Shown here piece after piece: positions 41,961 to 51,161 of a stretch of DNA of 64,000 nucleotides. Position 1 is the first letter of the stretch, and each line of letters begins with the position of its first letter. The notes under the pieces were generated by a model. The model saw nothing but the letters and a program-made list of their open reading frames with translations. It did no database searches and had not been told where the DNA came from. The position numbers were made by a program, and so were the translations under genes. This DNA is from Pseudoflavonifractor sp. MSJ-30 (GTDB lineage Bacteria; Bacillota; Clostridia; Oscillospirales; Oscillospiraceae): positions 1-64,000 of the forward strand of contig NZ_JAHLPU010000015.1 in assembly GCF_018918045.1 (NCBI RefSeq), in the 5' to 3' direction.

Positions 41961-42497
41961 ATGGAAGACAATCCTTTCTCCGGCTCCCGGCAGGAACGGG
42001 AGCTTCGTACCTACGCTCTTTTGGATGAAATTAAAATTCCCTATGCCCGCATAGATCACGTCCCCGCCATGACTATGGAAGCCTGCGAGGATGTGGACAA
42101 AGCACTCGGCACCCGGATGTGCAAAAATCTGTTTCTCTGCAACCGGCAGCAAACGGTTTTTTACCTGCTTCTGATGCCCGACGCAAAAAAATTCCGCACG
42201 AAAACGCTCTCCGCCCAGCTGGGCTGCTCCCGGCTGTCCTTTGCGGACGAAGAACATATGGCGCAGCTGCTGGACATCCATCCGGGTTCCGTCAGTGTTC
42301 TTGGGCTGATGAACGACCATGGGAACCGGGTGCAGCTGCTCATTGACGAAGACCTCCTGCAGGACGAATACATCGGCTGCCATCCCTGCGTCAATACATC
42401 CAGTCTGAAAATCAGGCTTTCCGATATTCTGGAGAAATTTCTGCCCGCGGTGCACCACAGTTATCGTCCCGTGGCGCTGCCGGAGGAAAACGCATAA
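41961..42497 (+). CDS. Prolyl-tRNA deacylase-like protein (YbaK/ProX family)
   Basis: A 178-residue YbaK-fold protein: RIDHVPAMTMEACEDVDKALGTRMCKNLFLCNRQQTVFYLLLMP, then KTLSAQLGCSRLSFA, LLDIHPGSVSVLGLMND and a C-terminal GCHPCVNTSSLKI. These are hallmarks of the ProX/PrdX branch, which removes alanine mischarged on tRNA-Pro. AAGGTGG precedes the ATG. Confidence 0.88.
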   Translation: MEDNPFSGSRQERELRTYALLDEIKIPYARIDHVPAMTMEACEDVDKALGTRMCKNLFLCNRQQTVFYLLLMPDAKKFRTKTLSAQLGCSRLSFADEEHMAQLLDIHPGSVSVLGLMNDHGNRVQLLIDEDLLQDEYIGCHPCVNTSSLKIRLSDILEKFLPAVHHSYRPVALPEENA

Positions 42498-42748
42498 TCT
42501 CCCCCCTCTCTGACATTGGATATGGAGGAATGGCTGTGTACCCGGAATGACTCCCGGCTCTGGCGCGTCGGCTCAGATTCCTCCCCCTATGTGGAATTGC
42601 GGTGCCGGTTCCGCCATCCGGGTGGATACGCGGCCGGAACGCAAGCGTGTTCTGTACGAGCGTCTTTTGTGCCCCTACTATAATAATAACAGTTCCCTGA
42701 CGAAGCGGCAGAGGGCCCTTCATGGGATACCATAAGGAGAAACCTATC
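42498..42748 (+). other. Leader region of the amidohydrolase gene; no confident feature
   Basis: 251 bases with a TATAAT at 42679-42684 (weak -35) and a short open frame of 54 codons that lacks a good ribosome site. GGGTGG at 42620-42625 and the following bases resemble a T-box core but differ at three conserved positions, so it is not called. AAGGAGA precedes the ATG at 42749. Confidence 0.5.
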
Positions 42749-44032
42749 ATGGAAAAATACGCGCTTACCAATTTCGTCCTGCTGGACGGCACAGAGCATA
42801 TGCAGCCCCAAAAAGGTCTGGCAATTCTGGTAGAAAACGGACGGATCAACGCCATTGTACCCGAAGGGGCCATTTCCGGTGACTTCAAGAAGCAGGATCT
42901 GGACGGGCAGTATCTTCTGCCGGGTCTTATCAATCTGCATGTGCATCTGGCAGGCTCCGGCAAACCCAGAAAAAAGCAGACGGACCCCGTAAAGGCCGTC
43001 AAGCTGGTAACGGCAAACGGCCTGACCCGGCGTCTGGGCAAGGCCATGGTTACGGGCTATGCCAAGCAGCAGCTGCTCTCCGGTGTGACCACCATCCGCA
43101 CCGTAGGCGGCATTCTGGATTTCGACGCCCAGCTGCGGGACGCCATTGACGCCGGACGTCAGACTGGCCCCCGAATTCTGGCAGGCAATATGGCCGTCTC
43201 CGTTCCCGGCGGACATATGGCCGGGTCTCTGGCCCACATCGTCACCACGCCTCAGGAGGCGAAAGCCTGCGTAAAAACCATTGCCGAGACCAAAGCTGAC
43301 CTCATCAAGCTGATGGTCACCGGCGGCGTGTTGGACGCGGTGAAAAAGGGTGAGCCGGGCGTGCTGAAAATGGACCCCGCCATCATCAGGGCCGCCTGCG
43401 ATCAGGCCCACGCTCTGGGGCTGAAGGTTGCCGCCCATGTGGAAAGCCCGGAGGGCGTCAGGGCCGCTCTGGAAAACGGCGTGGATACCATTGAGCACGG
43501 CGCCATGCCGGACCCGGAGATTCTGGAGCTGTTCAAGGAGCGGGGCGCCAGTCTGGTGACCACCATCTCCCCCACCCTGTCCTTCTCCCTGTTCGATCAG
43601 TCCATCAGCCACGCCACGGATATGCAGAAGTACAATGGCCGCATCGTTATGGACGGCATTGTTGGCTGCGCCAAGGCCTGCCTGGAGGCGGGCATCCCCG
43701 TCGGTCTGGGCACGGACACCGCCTGTCCCTATGTAACCCAATACGACACCTGGCGGGAGCTGACCTATCTGCGCCGGTTCTGCGGCGTTTCCAACGCCCA
43801 GGCCCTGTACATCGCCACTCTGGCAAGCGCGAAAATTGCGGGCATTGAAAAGGAGACCGGCTCTATTGAGGCCGGAAAATCCGCGGATATGCTGGTATGC
43901 CGGGAGAATCCGCTGACAAATCTTTCCGCGCTGCGGGAACTCTCCATGGTGATCTTCCGAGGAAAGCAGATCAAGGCTCCGAAGGTCAAGGTTATTCCCC
44001 AGGTCGAGCAGGAGCTGGATAATTATCTGTAA
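42749..44032 (+). CDS. Amidohydrolase-family metallohydrolase
   Basis: A 427-residue TIM-barrel amidohydrolase: LPGLINLHVHLAGSG (metal HxH), KLMVTGG with the carboxylated-Lys region, KVAAHVESPEG, TIEHGAMPD and GLGTDTACPYV (final Asp). This matches the imidazolonepropionase/Xaa-Pro dipeptidase-like subgroup; the exact substrate is unknown. A C-terminal MVIFRGKQIK strand completes the fold. Confidence 0.88.
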   Translation: MEKYALTNFVLLDGTEHMQPQKGLAILVENGRINAIVPEGAISGDFKKQDLDGQYLLPGLINLHVHLAGSGKPRKKQTDPVKAVKLVTANGLTRRLGKAMVTGYAKQQLLSGVTTIRTVGGILDFDAQLRDAIDAGRQTGPRILAGNMAVSVPGGHMAGSLAHIVTTPQEAKACVKTIAETKADLIKLMVTGGVLDAVKKGEPGVLKMDPAIIRAACDQAHALGLKVAAHVESPEGVRAALENGVDTIEHGAMPDPEILELFKERGASLVTTISPTLSFSLFDQSISHATDMQKYNGRIVMDGIVGCAKACLEAGIPVGLGTDTACPYVTQYDTWRELTYLRRFCGVSNAQALYIATLASAKIAGIEKETGSIEAGKSADMLVCRENPLTNLSALRELSMVIFRGKQIKAPKVKVIPQVEQELDNYL

Positions 44033-44055
44033 TAAAAAGATTTCCCCTACTTTTG

Positions 44056-44086
44056 TTTCCATCCCCTTCTTTGCCTACTATATAGG
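44056..44086 (+). promoter_or_regulatory. Candidate ECF-sigma autoregulatory promoter, copy A
   Basis: TTTCCAT (44056-44062), then 19 bases, ATAGG (44082-44086). The same CCAT/ATA[A/G]G spacing occurs before the other two sigma genes. A 17-bp palindrome, GTGTAAGG-C-CCTTACAC, follows at 44086-44102. Confidence 0.55.
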
Positions 44087-44125
44087 TGTAAGGCCCTTAC
44101 ACAAAAAGCAAACAAGGAGCAAGCT

Positions 44126-44686
44126 ATGGAAGACAATGCCATTGTGGCGCTGTACTTTGCCCGGTCGGAACAAGCAATCCGGGAAACCGGCAAGAAATAC
44201 GGCGCATACCTGAATACCATTGCCGAAAATATTCTCCACCGGCATGAGGACGCGGAGGAGGCGGTGAACGATACCTATCTCGCTGCCTGGAATACCATCC
44301 CGCCTACCCGGCCCCGGGTGCTGCGGCACTTTCTCAGCCGCATTGTCCGGAATCAGTCCTTCACACGCTACAGCTACCTGACCGCCGCCAAGCGGTCCGC
44401 AGAAACGGACATTCTGCTGTCCGAAATCGAGGACTGCCTGCCGGACGGGCGGCAGAATCCCGCCCAGCGCATGGAGCAGCGGGAGATCACCAGAAACATC
44501 AACGCGTTTCTGGGAAGCCTTTCCCGGGAGGAGCAGGGTATTTTCGCAGCCCGGTACTTTTACGCCGTGCCATTGGAGCAGATTGCCGAAACCTACGGGA
44601 ATTCCGTGCGGCAAATTCAATATCGCCTGCAAAAAATGCGGTCTTCCCTGCGCAAGCGTTTGGAACAGGAGGGTATTGCGGTATGA
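44126..44686 (+). CDS. ECF-type sigma-70 factor, paralog A
   Basis: A 186-residue sigma factor: region 2 (about 10-75, FARSEQAIRETGKKYGAYLNTIAENIL, then EDAEEAVNDTYLAAWNTIPP) and region 4 (about 125-178, LPLEQIAETYG type helix-turn-helix, here VPLEQIAETYGNSVRQIQYRLQKMRSSL). It would direct RNA polymerase to a small regulon. It overlaps the downstream membrane protein by four bases (ATGA) and shares its N-terminus with paralog C at 59958. Confidence 0.88.
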   Translation: MEDNAIVALYFARSEQAIRETGKKYGAYLNTIAENILHRHEDAEEAVNDTYLAAWNTIPPTRPRVLRHFLSRIVRNQSFTRYSYLTAAKRSAETDILLSEIEDCLPDGRQNPAQRMEQREITRNINAFLGSLSREEQGIFAARYFYAVPLEQIAETYGNSVRQIQYRLQKMRSSLRKRLEQEGIAV

Positions 44687-45720
44687 CCATTTCGGAATTC
44701 AACAAGGCCATGAACGGCATCGATGACCGTTTCCTCTCCGCCTGGGAGGAACGGCAAAAAAAAATCGCCCCCCTGCCCGAGGGCAAGGGGAAATACGAGG
44801 CCAGACCCGGCCATCGGCGGCTGTGGGTGCTGGTATTGGCGGCCTGCCTGGTTATCGCCATGGCGCTCACGGCCTACGCGGCCAACTTCATGGGCATCCG
44901 GGAAGCGATGACGGGAACACTCAAGCAGGTCTCCCCGGGAGAGGCGGCCTATATCACCCCGGAGACCGCCGCGGCGGAATCGGACGCCGGTTGGAGCTGC
45001 GCCCTGACGGAAAGCCTGTATACGGGTGAGAAAATCATGCTCAGCGTCACCATCCGGGCCGGAGAAGATTATATTCTGATCCCGGCCTATATAAACGGCT
45101 CGTACCCAGTCGGCGAGATCGGCCTAAGCGGAAACGAAACCTTACAGGAATACGCGGACCGGCTGGGGAAAACACTGCTCAAGGCCGAAGCCAGCATGGA
45201 TTTCACTGACTGGGACGTCAACGGTCAGGGTATATTCCCCAGAAGCAACGGCACCAACGAACTGACGCTGATCCTGTCCAGCGAGCACACTCTGCGCGGT
45301 CCGGAAACCCTGACCGGTACCTGCACGGTCTACGTGTGGCCCCTTGGTCAGGAAGAACCCACTATAGAGACGCTGCCCCTGTCCCTGACAGCCGCTCCCG
45401 AGCCGGAGGGCGACAAGCAGATTTTCCATCCCGTGGTATCGGACAGCGTTCCCGGTATGCTGTTCCAGGACGGCACTCTGTCAAAGTCCCTGTCCGGCTA
45501 CCGCCTGCAGCTGCCCTTTACCGTTACGGACAAGGGTCTCGTGGACGATTATCTGAAGACCTACTGTGAGGAGCTGGACCTCTGGGGGCTGCTGGACAAG
45601 AGTACCGGAAACGTCTTCTATGACATTCCCACCAATGATTTTGGGCAGGCCACGATCCAGATTCGGAACTCGGATTCCGAGGTCGTCGGAACCGTGTGGA
45701 TCGTGGAGCAAATCGGGTAG
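44683..45720 (+). CDS. Membrane anti-sigma-like protein A
   Basis: A 345-residue protein: a short cytoplasmic N-terminus with the motif FNKAMNGIDDRFLSAWEE, one membrane helix (about 47-66), then a large extracytoplasmic beta-rich domain of the DUF4179 type. The N-terminal motif recurs in the two other anti-sigma-like proteins and probably binds the sigma. The outer domain probably senses a wall or envelope signal. Confidence 0.78.
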   Translation: MTISEFNKAMNGIDDRFLSAWEERQKKIAPLPEGKGKYEARPGHRRLWVLVLAACLVIAMALTAYAANFMGIREAMTGTLKQVSPGEAAYITPETAAAESDAGWSCALTESLYTGEKIMLSVTIRAGEDYILIPAYINGSYPVGEIGLSGNETLQEYADRLGKTLLKAEASMDFTDWDVNGQGIFPRSNGTNELTLILSSEHTLRGPETLTGTCTVYVWPLGQEEPTIETLPLSLTAAPEPEGDKQIFHPVVSDSVPGMLFQDGTLSKSLSGYRLQLPFTVTDKGLVDDYLKTYCEELDLWGLLDKSTGNVFYDIPTNDFGQATIQIRNSDSEVVGTVWIVEQIG

Positions 45721-45746
45721 AATATAGCAGACACATTATAATATAA

Positions 45747-45854
45747 GTAGGGGACGATGCCCTCATCGTCCCGAAGGTTCGACTACAGAGCTTAACGATC
45801 AAACGCACTTCTCTGTCAATCTGGCCTCGGGACGATGCAGGCATCGTCCCCTAC
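45747..45854. repeat. 108-bp palindromic repeat element, copy 2
   Basis: Perfect 15-bp terminal inverted repeats, GTAGGGGACGATGCC (45747-45761) and GGCATCGTCCCCTAC (45840-45854). Each end is itself a hairpin (GGGACGATG...CATCGTCCC). The element fills the gap between converging genes and might also terminate transcription. Confidence 0.78.
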
Positions 45855-45871
45855 ATTTTTTCATTTGCCCC

Positions 45872-47209
45872 TTATACCGCGCCTAAGTACTCCTCCAGGC
45901 ACAGCCCGGTGTCCTTCATGTCCATGGCCACCTCAACGCCTACATAGCGGAAGTGCCATGGCTCGTTGGTAATGCCGGTGATTTCCTCCTTGTCCGCAGG
46001 GTAGCGGAGGATAAAGCCGTACTCCCAGCAGTGGACAGCCAGCCATTCGTTGGCCTCCTTGCCTACAAGGTCTGTGGACAGGCCCAGCTCATGCTCACTG
46101 GTGCCGGGCAGTGCCACGGTTTTCAGGGTCTCCTCATAGGCCTCCTCATAGGTCATGCCCTTTTCTTCATATTCCTGCGTCCGCAATTTCAGTATTTCGG
46201 TCTGCTGCTTATGGGTCCGGTAGGCGCTGTTTAAGTAGCAGTTGTTTCCGGCAGCTCTGCAATCGGCCAGCATCTGCCGCAGCGGCTCCGCCGCGATGCG
46301 CTGAATGGGCCGGTCCTTTTCCACTTCCACGGTGTCCCAAGTCCAGTCATCGGGAATGGGATTGTCCTTATTGACCAGCACCACCTGAATGCCCTTGGGG
46401 GTAAAGTACCAGGTTCGGCCGTCAATACTCTGCTTTCCCACAGCGGCACTGCCGTCCTCCTGGAGGTAATAGCGATACTCCCCTTCTTCACGCCAGCCGG
46501 TCTGTACAAGTCCGTCATCCGAGAGGAAATAGCGTTTCCCTTCCAGTTCCAGCCAGCCGGTTTGCATCAGCCCGGAATCGTCATACCAACGTTTCCCGTC
46601 TTCCTCGTCCAGCCAGCCGGTGACCATGGTGCCGTCTTCCCGGAAGAAGCGGACGCCGTCCTCCATGTCCTGTCTGCCCGTGCGGGGAACGCCGTCATCG
46701 CCTAAGTAGTAGGTGCCGGTCTCCAGAGTCAGCCACTGGGTAGCCAGCACACCGGATTCGTCAAAATAATACCGGTTTCCCTCGATTTCCTGCCAACCGG
46801 TGACCATAGGGCCGGAGGCGGAAAAATAATGGGTACCATTCTCTATGGTTTGCCAACCGGTAGACATGGCCCCCGTGGAGGGATTGAAGTAGTAGATCTG
46901 CCCATCCACCTGGGTCAGCCCCAGCCGCAGGACGCCGTCGGCGCCAAAGTAGCACCGTCCGACCTCCAGATCCTGCCAGCCGGTCTGCATCCTGTATTCG
47001 GCGTCAAAATGGTAGATCTTGTCCGCAATGGTCTCCCATCCTGTTACCTTTTTTCCGTGAAAATTCCGGTAGGAATAAACACCGTCCTCCTGGACCCAGC
47101 CGCTGCGGTCCACATTCTCGTCAAACCAAACCCAGCCTGCCACGCCAATCATGGCGAGGCCCGCAATAATCAGAACCGCACACAGCCAATTTCGGACTTT
47201 TTTACTCAT
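45872..47209 (-). CDS. D-Ala-D-Ala carboxypeptidase (VanY-type) with choline/cell-wall-binding repeats
   Basis: A 445-residue protein: an N-terminal membrane helix (9-28), about eleven 20-residue cell-wall-binding repeats (about 38-290; units of the form TGWQTIENGTHYF), and a C-terminal VanY domain (about 310-430) with zinc motifs SEHELGLSTD and EPWHFRYVG. It trims the terminal D-Ala of peptidoglycan or of pentapeptide. The DNA repeats are similar (CCAGCCGGT recurring), so unit number may vary. The start at 47209 gives MSKKVRNW and the helix; the longer frame is not supported. Confidence 0.88.
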   Translation of the reverse strand: MSKKVRNWLCAVLIIAGLAMIGVAGWVWFDENVDRSGWVQEDGVYSYRNFHGKKVTGWETIADKIYHFDAEYRMQTGWQDLEVGRCYFGADGVLRLGLTQVDGQIYYFNPSTGAMSTGWQTIENGTHYFSASGPMVTGWQEIEGNRYYFDESGVLATQWLTLETGTYYLGDDGVPRTGRQDMEDGVRFFREDGTMVTGWLDEEDGKRWYDDSGLMQTGWLELEGKRYFLSDDGLVQTGWREEGEYRYYLQEDGSAAVGKQSIDGRTWYFTPKGIQVVLVNKDNPIPDDWTWDTVEVEKDRPIQRIAAEPLRQMLADCRAAGNNCYLNSAYRTHKQQTEILKLRTQEYEEKGMTYEEAYEETLKTVALPGTSEHELGLSTDLVGKEANEWLAVHCWEYGFILRYPADKEEITGITNEPWHFRYVGVEVAMDMKDTGLCLEEYLGAV

Positions 47210-47306
47210 GGAAAAGAGCCTTCCTTGTTTCTTTTTTCGATATATTACCACAAAAGCACTTGAATTGCAACCACAACAGCAAAGCAGCCCCTGCCGGGGC
47301 TGTTTT

Positions 47307-48482
47307 CTATACAATGCTTTCCATGACCTCCCGGCGGGAGAGTGGAATGAAATCCTCAGGCTGCGTCAGCTTTCGGTTTCCCAAGTATTGCCAAGTACCG
47401 TCCGGCCGCTTTTTTATAGTCACCTCATGACTGTACAGGCTGTCCAGCTTCAGATCCGTGCAGACGGTCTCCACCATAACGTTCAGACTGCCGTCCTCAT
47501 TTTCCCGGCAAGCCGTTATTTCCGGCTCCACCAGGGGATGCCCAAAGCGAATGATCAACTCGCTCTCCAGCGGGAGCCAGGAATAGGTGTCCGTTTTAGG
47601 GTCGTAATCCGCCACGCTTTGCAGTTCTTCCCTGCTCATGGGAAACCGGGGCAGAATCAGTTCTTCAAAATCCACTGCCGGGATCCGATAGCACCGGCTC
47701 TCCCGGTCATAAGAGAATTCTTCCGGATTCGGCATATTCCCAGTCTTTCTATAATAAAACAGATCCCACAGATCATTCAGACTCAGGTTCCCATAGTCCG
47801 GCGCAGCCCAATCCACAAGGAACATATTTGTCCCGCTGTAGCCGATGGACAGGATGCATTCCCGCGTCATCTGCCACAGCACTGGGTCTGGCTCTCTCAG
47901 GCGGATGCGGGAATAGTTGGCAAAGTGCTGGTCATCCTCCCAAAAGACTTGATAGAAGAAATTCCCCGCTTCGGAGACCGTCCAATTCCGAACAGAGTAG
48001 GTCTCCCGGACAAGGATGGAGCTCTTCCCTTTCACCGCCGGGTCGCAGGTCAGTGTAGTCAGGTAGAACTGCCTGTTCTCCTGCCAGAAATAGCGGCAGG
48101 AAAGCATTCCCGTTTCCGTGATTTGAAACAGGGAAAAAAAGCAGTCTTTGCCTGCCTGTACCTGATCCAGAAATTGCAGCAGTCCTTCCGGCTCCGCCAG
48201 ATACTCCGGGATATCCCGGCCGCTGCGCAGAATGCAGAATCCTGCCCCCGCGGCAACAGCCTCCACCCGCGCCCTGTCCTCGGGAATCAACGTGGACCGC
48301 TGCCATTTTTCTGCCGGAGAATCATAGCCGCAGGCGGACAACTCCCCGCTGATTTTGGCGAGCAGTCTGCCGCACTGCTTCCAGGCGGCCTTTTCCGGAG
48401 TGGAAAGTTTGACCTCCCCGCAGCCGGTAAACAAGAGTATTAACAGCAGGAGCGACACGCACCGAAGGAAACAGGCTTTCAT
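47307..48482 (-). CDS. Hypothetical lipoprotein
   Basis: A 391-residue protein with a lipoprotein signal peptide (LLLLILLFTG-C21). The mature chain is mixed alpha/beta, ending KKRPDGTWQYLGNRKLTQPEDF, and lacks a family I recognise. Its start overlaps the phosphosugar mutase stop by four bases, so it is the last gene of the sugar-nucleotide operon. It may be a surface protein tied to glycan synthesis, by location only. Confidence 0.65.
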   Translation of the reverse strand: MKACFLRCVSLLLLILLFTGCGEVKLSTPEKAAWKQCGRLLAKISGELSACGYDSPAEKWQRSTLIPEDRARVEAVAAGAGFCILRSGRDIPEYLAEPEGLLQFLDQVQAGKDCFFSLFQITETGMLSCRYFWQENRQFYLTTLTCDPAVKGKSSILVRETYSVRNWTVSEAGNFFYQVFWEDDQHFANYSRIRLREPDPVLWQMTRECILSIGYSGTNMFLVDWAAPDYGNLSLNDLWDLFYYRKTGNMPNPEEFSYDRESRCYRIPAVDFEELILPRFPMSREELQSVADYDPKTDTYSWLPLESELIIRFGHPLVEPEITACRENEDGSLNVMVETVCTDLKLDSLYSHEVTIKKRPDGTWQYLGNRKLTQPEDFIPLSRREVMESIV

Positions 48483-50152
48483 TTCAGCCTTTCCTCAGCG
48501 CAGCGCAGAATGGCCGCCTCCGTCTTCTCCGCTGCGGCTTTGTTTTCAGCACTGATGGAAGCATAGAGCTTCAGCTTCGGCTCCGTGCCGGAGGGGCGAA
48601 CCACCAGAGAGCAATTTCCTTCCAGCAGGAATTTCAGCACATCGGACTTGGGCAAACCGTCCAGTCCGGCGCTGTAATCCAGAACCTTTTCCACTTTCTT
48701 TCCCCCAAATTCCGAAATACTTTCCCGGAAAGAGGCCATAATGCGCTGCATTTTGGCAAAGCCCGCGCTGCCGTCAAATTCATAGCTGTGCAGGGTATTC
48801 AGGCAATAGCCATAGGTGCGGTATAGTTCCTCCAGCTTGTCCAGAAGGCTGATGCCCCGGGTGGCGTAGAAGCTAAACATCTCGCAAATCATATAGGCCC
48901 CGTCCACACCGTCCTTATCCCGGACATAGGAGCCGGTCAGGTAACCGTAGCTTTCCTCAAAGCCGAAGATATAGCTGTTTTCCCGGCCCTGCTTTTCCAA
49001 TAAGCCGATCTGCTCCCCGATAAACTTGAAGCCCGTCAGCACATTGCGGGTTTCCACCCCATAATGTGCCGCGATCCGCTCCGCAAGGTCCATAGTCACA
49101 ATGGTCTTGACCATGACAGGATCCTGCGGCATCTTGTCATGCTTGACGCGCTGGGCACAGATGTAGTCCAGCAGCAAAAGGCCCACCTCATTGCCGCTGA
49201 GCAGGGTGTAATCCCCCGCCTTGGTGCGCACGGCGATGCCCACCCGGTCGCAGTCCGGGTCCGTTGCCAGCAGCAGGTCCGCGTTGGTCTTTTTCGCATA
49301 TTCCATACCCAGCGCCATGGCCTCCCGAATCTCGGGGTTGGGATAAGGGCAGGTGGGGAAATGGCCGTCCGGCTGCTCCTGCTCGGGGACTACCGCAATA
49401 TTGGTGTAGCCCATCTCCTTCAGCGTCCGGGTAACAGGCTTCAGGCCTGTGCCGTTCAGAGGGCTGTAAACAATGGCAACGTCTCTGTTTACCCCCTCCC
49501 CGAAGAGAACAGACTGGGCCTTGACTGCATTAACAAAGGCGGTATACACTTCTTCGGGAATATAGCGGATGTTCCCATTCTGCAGCTCTGTCTCAAAATC
49601 TCCGGTTTTTACATCTTCGAAAATATCCAGTTTTTCGATTTCCGTCAGAACTGCCGCGGCGGCCTGAGTCGTGATCTGGCAGCCATCAGGGCCATAGACC
49701 TTGTAACCGTTGTATTTGCTTGGGTTGTGGGAGGCGGTAATCATAACACCCGCGGAGGTCTTCAGATAGCGGGCCGCAAAGGACACCGTTGGAACCGGCA
49801 TCAGTACAGGCCAGATATGCACCTGAACTCCGTTTGCCGCAAACACCCCCCCCGCAACCCGGGCGAACAGATCGCTCTTGATACGGCTGTCATAGCCAAT
49901 GGCCACGGACGGTTTCTCAAAATGACTCCTGAGATAGTTCGCCAGACCCTGGGTGGCTTTTGCCACGGTATAGACGTTCATCCGATTCGTGCCCGCACCG
50001 ATCACACCCCGCAGGCCGCCGGTGCCGAAGGCCAAATCCCGATAAAAGGCGTCCTCTTTTTCAGCGGCATCCATGCTTTTCAGCTCTTCCGCCACATCCG
50101 CGTCCGCAAGGGCTTTTTCCAGCCAGCGACTGTATTCTTTTTCGATTTCCAT
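48479..50152 (-). CDS. Phosphosugar mutase (phosphoglucomutase/phosphomannomutase)
   Basis: A 557-residue alpha-D-phosphohexomutase: catalytic-serine loop TASHNPSKYNGYKVYG, metal loop DPDCDRVG, sugar-binding GFEESYG and phosphate-binding RPSGTEPK. It is long, as are bacterial PGM/PMM-type enzymes with an N-terminal helical segment (YSRWLEKALADADVAEEL). It would supply mannose-1-P or glucose-1-P for the neighbouring manC and ugd enzymes. Confidence 0.9.
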   Translation of the reverse strand: MEIEKEYSRWLEKALADADVAEELKSMDAAEKEDAFYRDLAFGTGGLRGVIGAGTNRMNVYTVAKATQGLANYLRSHFEKPSVAIGYDSRIKSDLFARVAGGVFAANGVQVHIWPVLMPVPTVSFAARYLKTSAGVMITASHNPSKYNGYKVYGPDGCQITTQAAAAVLTEIEKLDIFEDVKTGDFETELQNGNIRYIPEEVYTAFVNAVKAQSVLFGEGVNRDVAIVYSPLNGTGLKPVTRTLKEMGYTNIAVVPEQEQPDGHFPTCPYPNPEIREAMALGMEYAKKTNADLLLATDPDCDRVGIAVRTKAGDYTLLSGNEVGLLLLDYICAQRVKHDKMPQDPVMVKTIVTMDLAERIAAHYGVETRNVLTGFKFIGEQIGLLEKQGRENSYIFGFEESYGYLTGSYVRDKDGVDGAYMICEMFSFYATRGISLLDKLEELYRTYGYCLNTLHSYEFDGSAGFAKMQRIMASFRESISEFGGKKVEKVLDYSAGLDGLPKSDVLKFLLEGNCSLVVRPSGTEPKLKLYASISAENKAAAEKTEAAILRCAEERLK

Positions 50153-50155
50153 ATG

Positions 50156-51142
50156 TTATCCTTTCACGTCCAAGAATTGTGCCTGCCCATGGATGGTCAG
50201 CGTCACGGAATTCGCCGGAACGAAAACGCAGTCTCCCTTGTAGAATGGGATGCTCCCGCCGTCATAGGCGATCGTCCCGCAGCCGCCCACGCAGAGCAGC
50301 ACCCGGAAGGCCAGCTCGTCGGCCCGGTATTCCACCCGCTGCCGTCGCTCGGTATTGACCAGCATTCTGTAAACTTCGAAATACTTACACCGGCACAGCA
50401 GCTCCGAGGCCGCGCCCGGCCGGTATTTCAGCACCCGCAGAGGCTGCCGGGGTTCCGCGCAGCCCCGAAGATCTGCCACATCCAGAGCTTTTTCAATATG
50501 CAATGGCCGTTTCTGCCCGTTCTTGTCCACCCGGTCATAGTCATAGAGCCGGTAGGTCAGATTGGAGCTCTCCTGAATTTCCGCCACCAGAGTTCCCGCC
50601 CCAATGGCATGGATGGTACCCGGCGGGATGAAAAAAAGGTCATCCCTGTGAATGGGGAGCTTTTGCAGGTATTTCTCGACCGTTCCATCCGCGATTGCCC
50701 GGCGCAGCTGCTCTCTCTTGCAGCTGCGCCGGAGACCATAGACCAGCTTGGTGTCCGGCTTTGCGTCCAGCACATACCACATCTCGGTTTTGCCCAGCTG
50801 GCCGTTTTCATGGAGCCTTGCGTAATCGTCTCCGGGATGGACCTGAACGGACAGGTCTTTTTTCGCGTCAATGAACTTAATGAGGATGGGAAGCCCCGTT
50901 TCACCCCGGTGCCGCGCACCCAGATAACCTGGGTTGGCTTCCAGCACCTCCGCCAGAGGCCGCCCGTCAAAGCGTCCCCCAACCACAAAGCTGGGGCCAT
51001 CCGGATGGGTGGAGCATTCCCAGGTTTCCGCCAGAGGGGACAAGGGTATATTCTTTTCAAAATCATCGTTCAGCCGGGTCCCGCCCCAGAGGTAATCCTT
51101 TCCGGCAGGGCGCAACAGCAGCGGTTCATTCTTTTCAGGCAT
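50156..51142 (-). CDS. manA: Mannose-6-phosphate isomerase, class I
   Basis: A 328-residue cupin-type zinc isomerase: KDYLWGGTRLND, VQVHPGDDYARLHENG with zinc ligands, EMWYVLDA, PPGTIHAIG and a C-terminal second cupin. Interconverts fructose-6-P and mannose-6-P. Starts 19 bases after manC. Confidence 0.93.
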   Translation of the reverse strand: MPEKNEPLLLRPAGKDYLWGGTRLNDDFEKNIPLSPLAETWECSTHPDGPSFVVGGRFDGRPLAEVLEANPGYLGARHRGETGLPILIKFIDAKKDLSVQVHPGDDYARLHENGQLGKTEMWYVLDAKPDTKLVYGLRRSCKREQLRRAIADGTVEKYLQKLPIHRDDLFFIPPGTIHAIGAGTLVAEIQESSNLTYRLYDYDRVDKNGQKRPLHIEKALDVADLRGCAEPRQPLRVLKYRPGAASELLCRCKYFEVYRMLVNTERRQRVEYRADELAFRVLLCVGGCGTIAYDGGSIPFYKGDCVFVPANSVTLTIHGQAQFLDVKG

Positions 51143-51161
51143 GGGCCTCTCCCCTGTTTTG

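Noticed and set aside
42600-42690. T-box-like core GGGTGG-ATACGCGG ahead of the amidohydrolase
   Set aside because: Three conserved bases of the usual GGGTGG-N-ACCGCG core differ, no clear stem I or terminator was found, and amidohydrolases are not common T-box targets.
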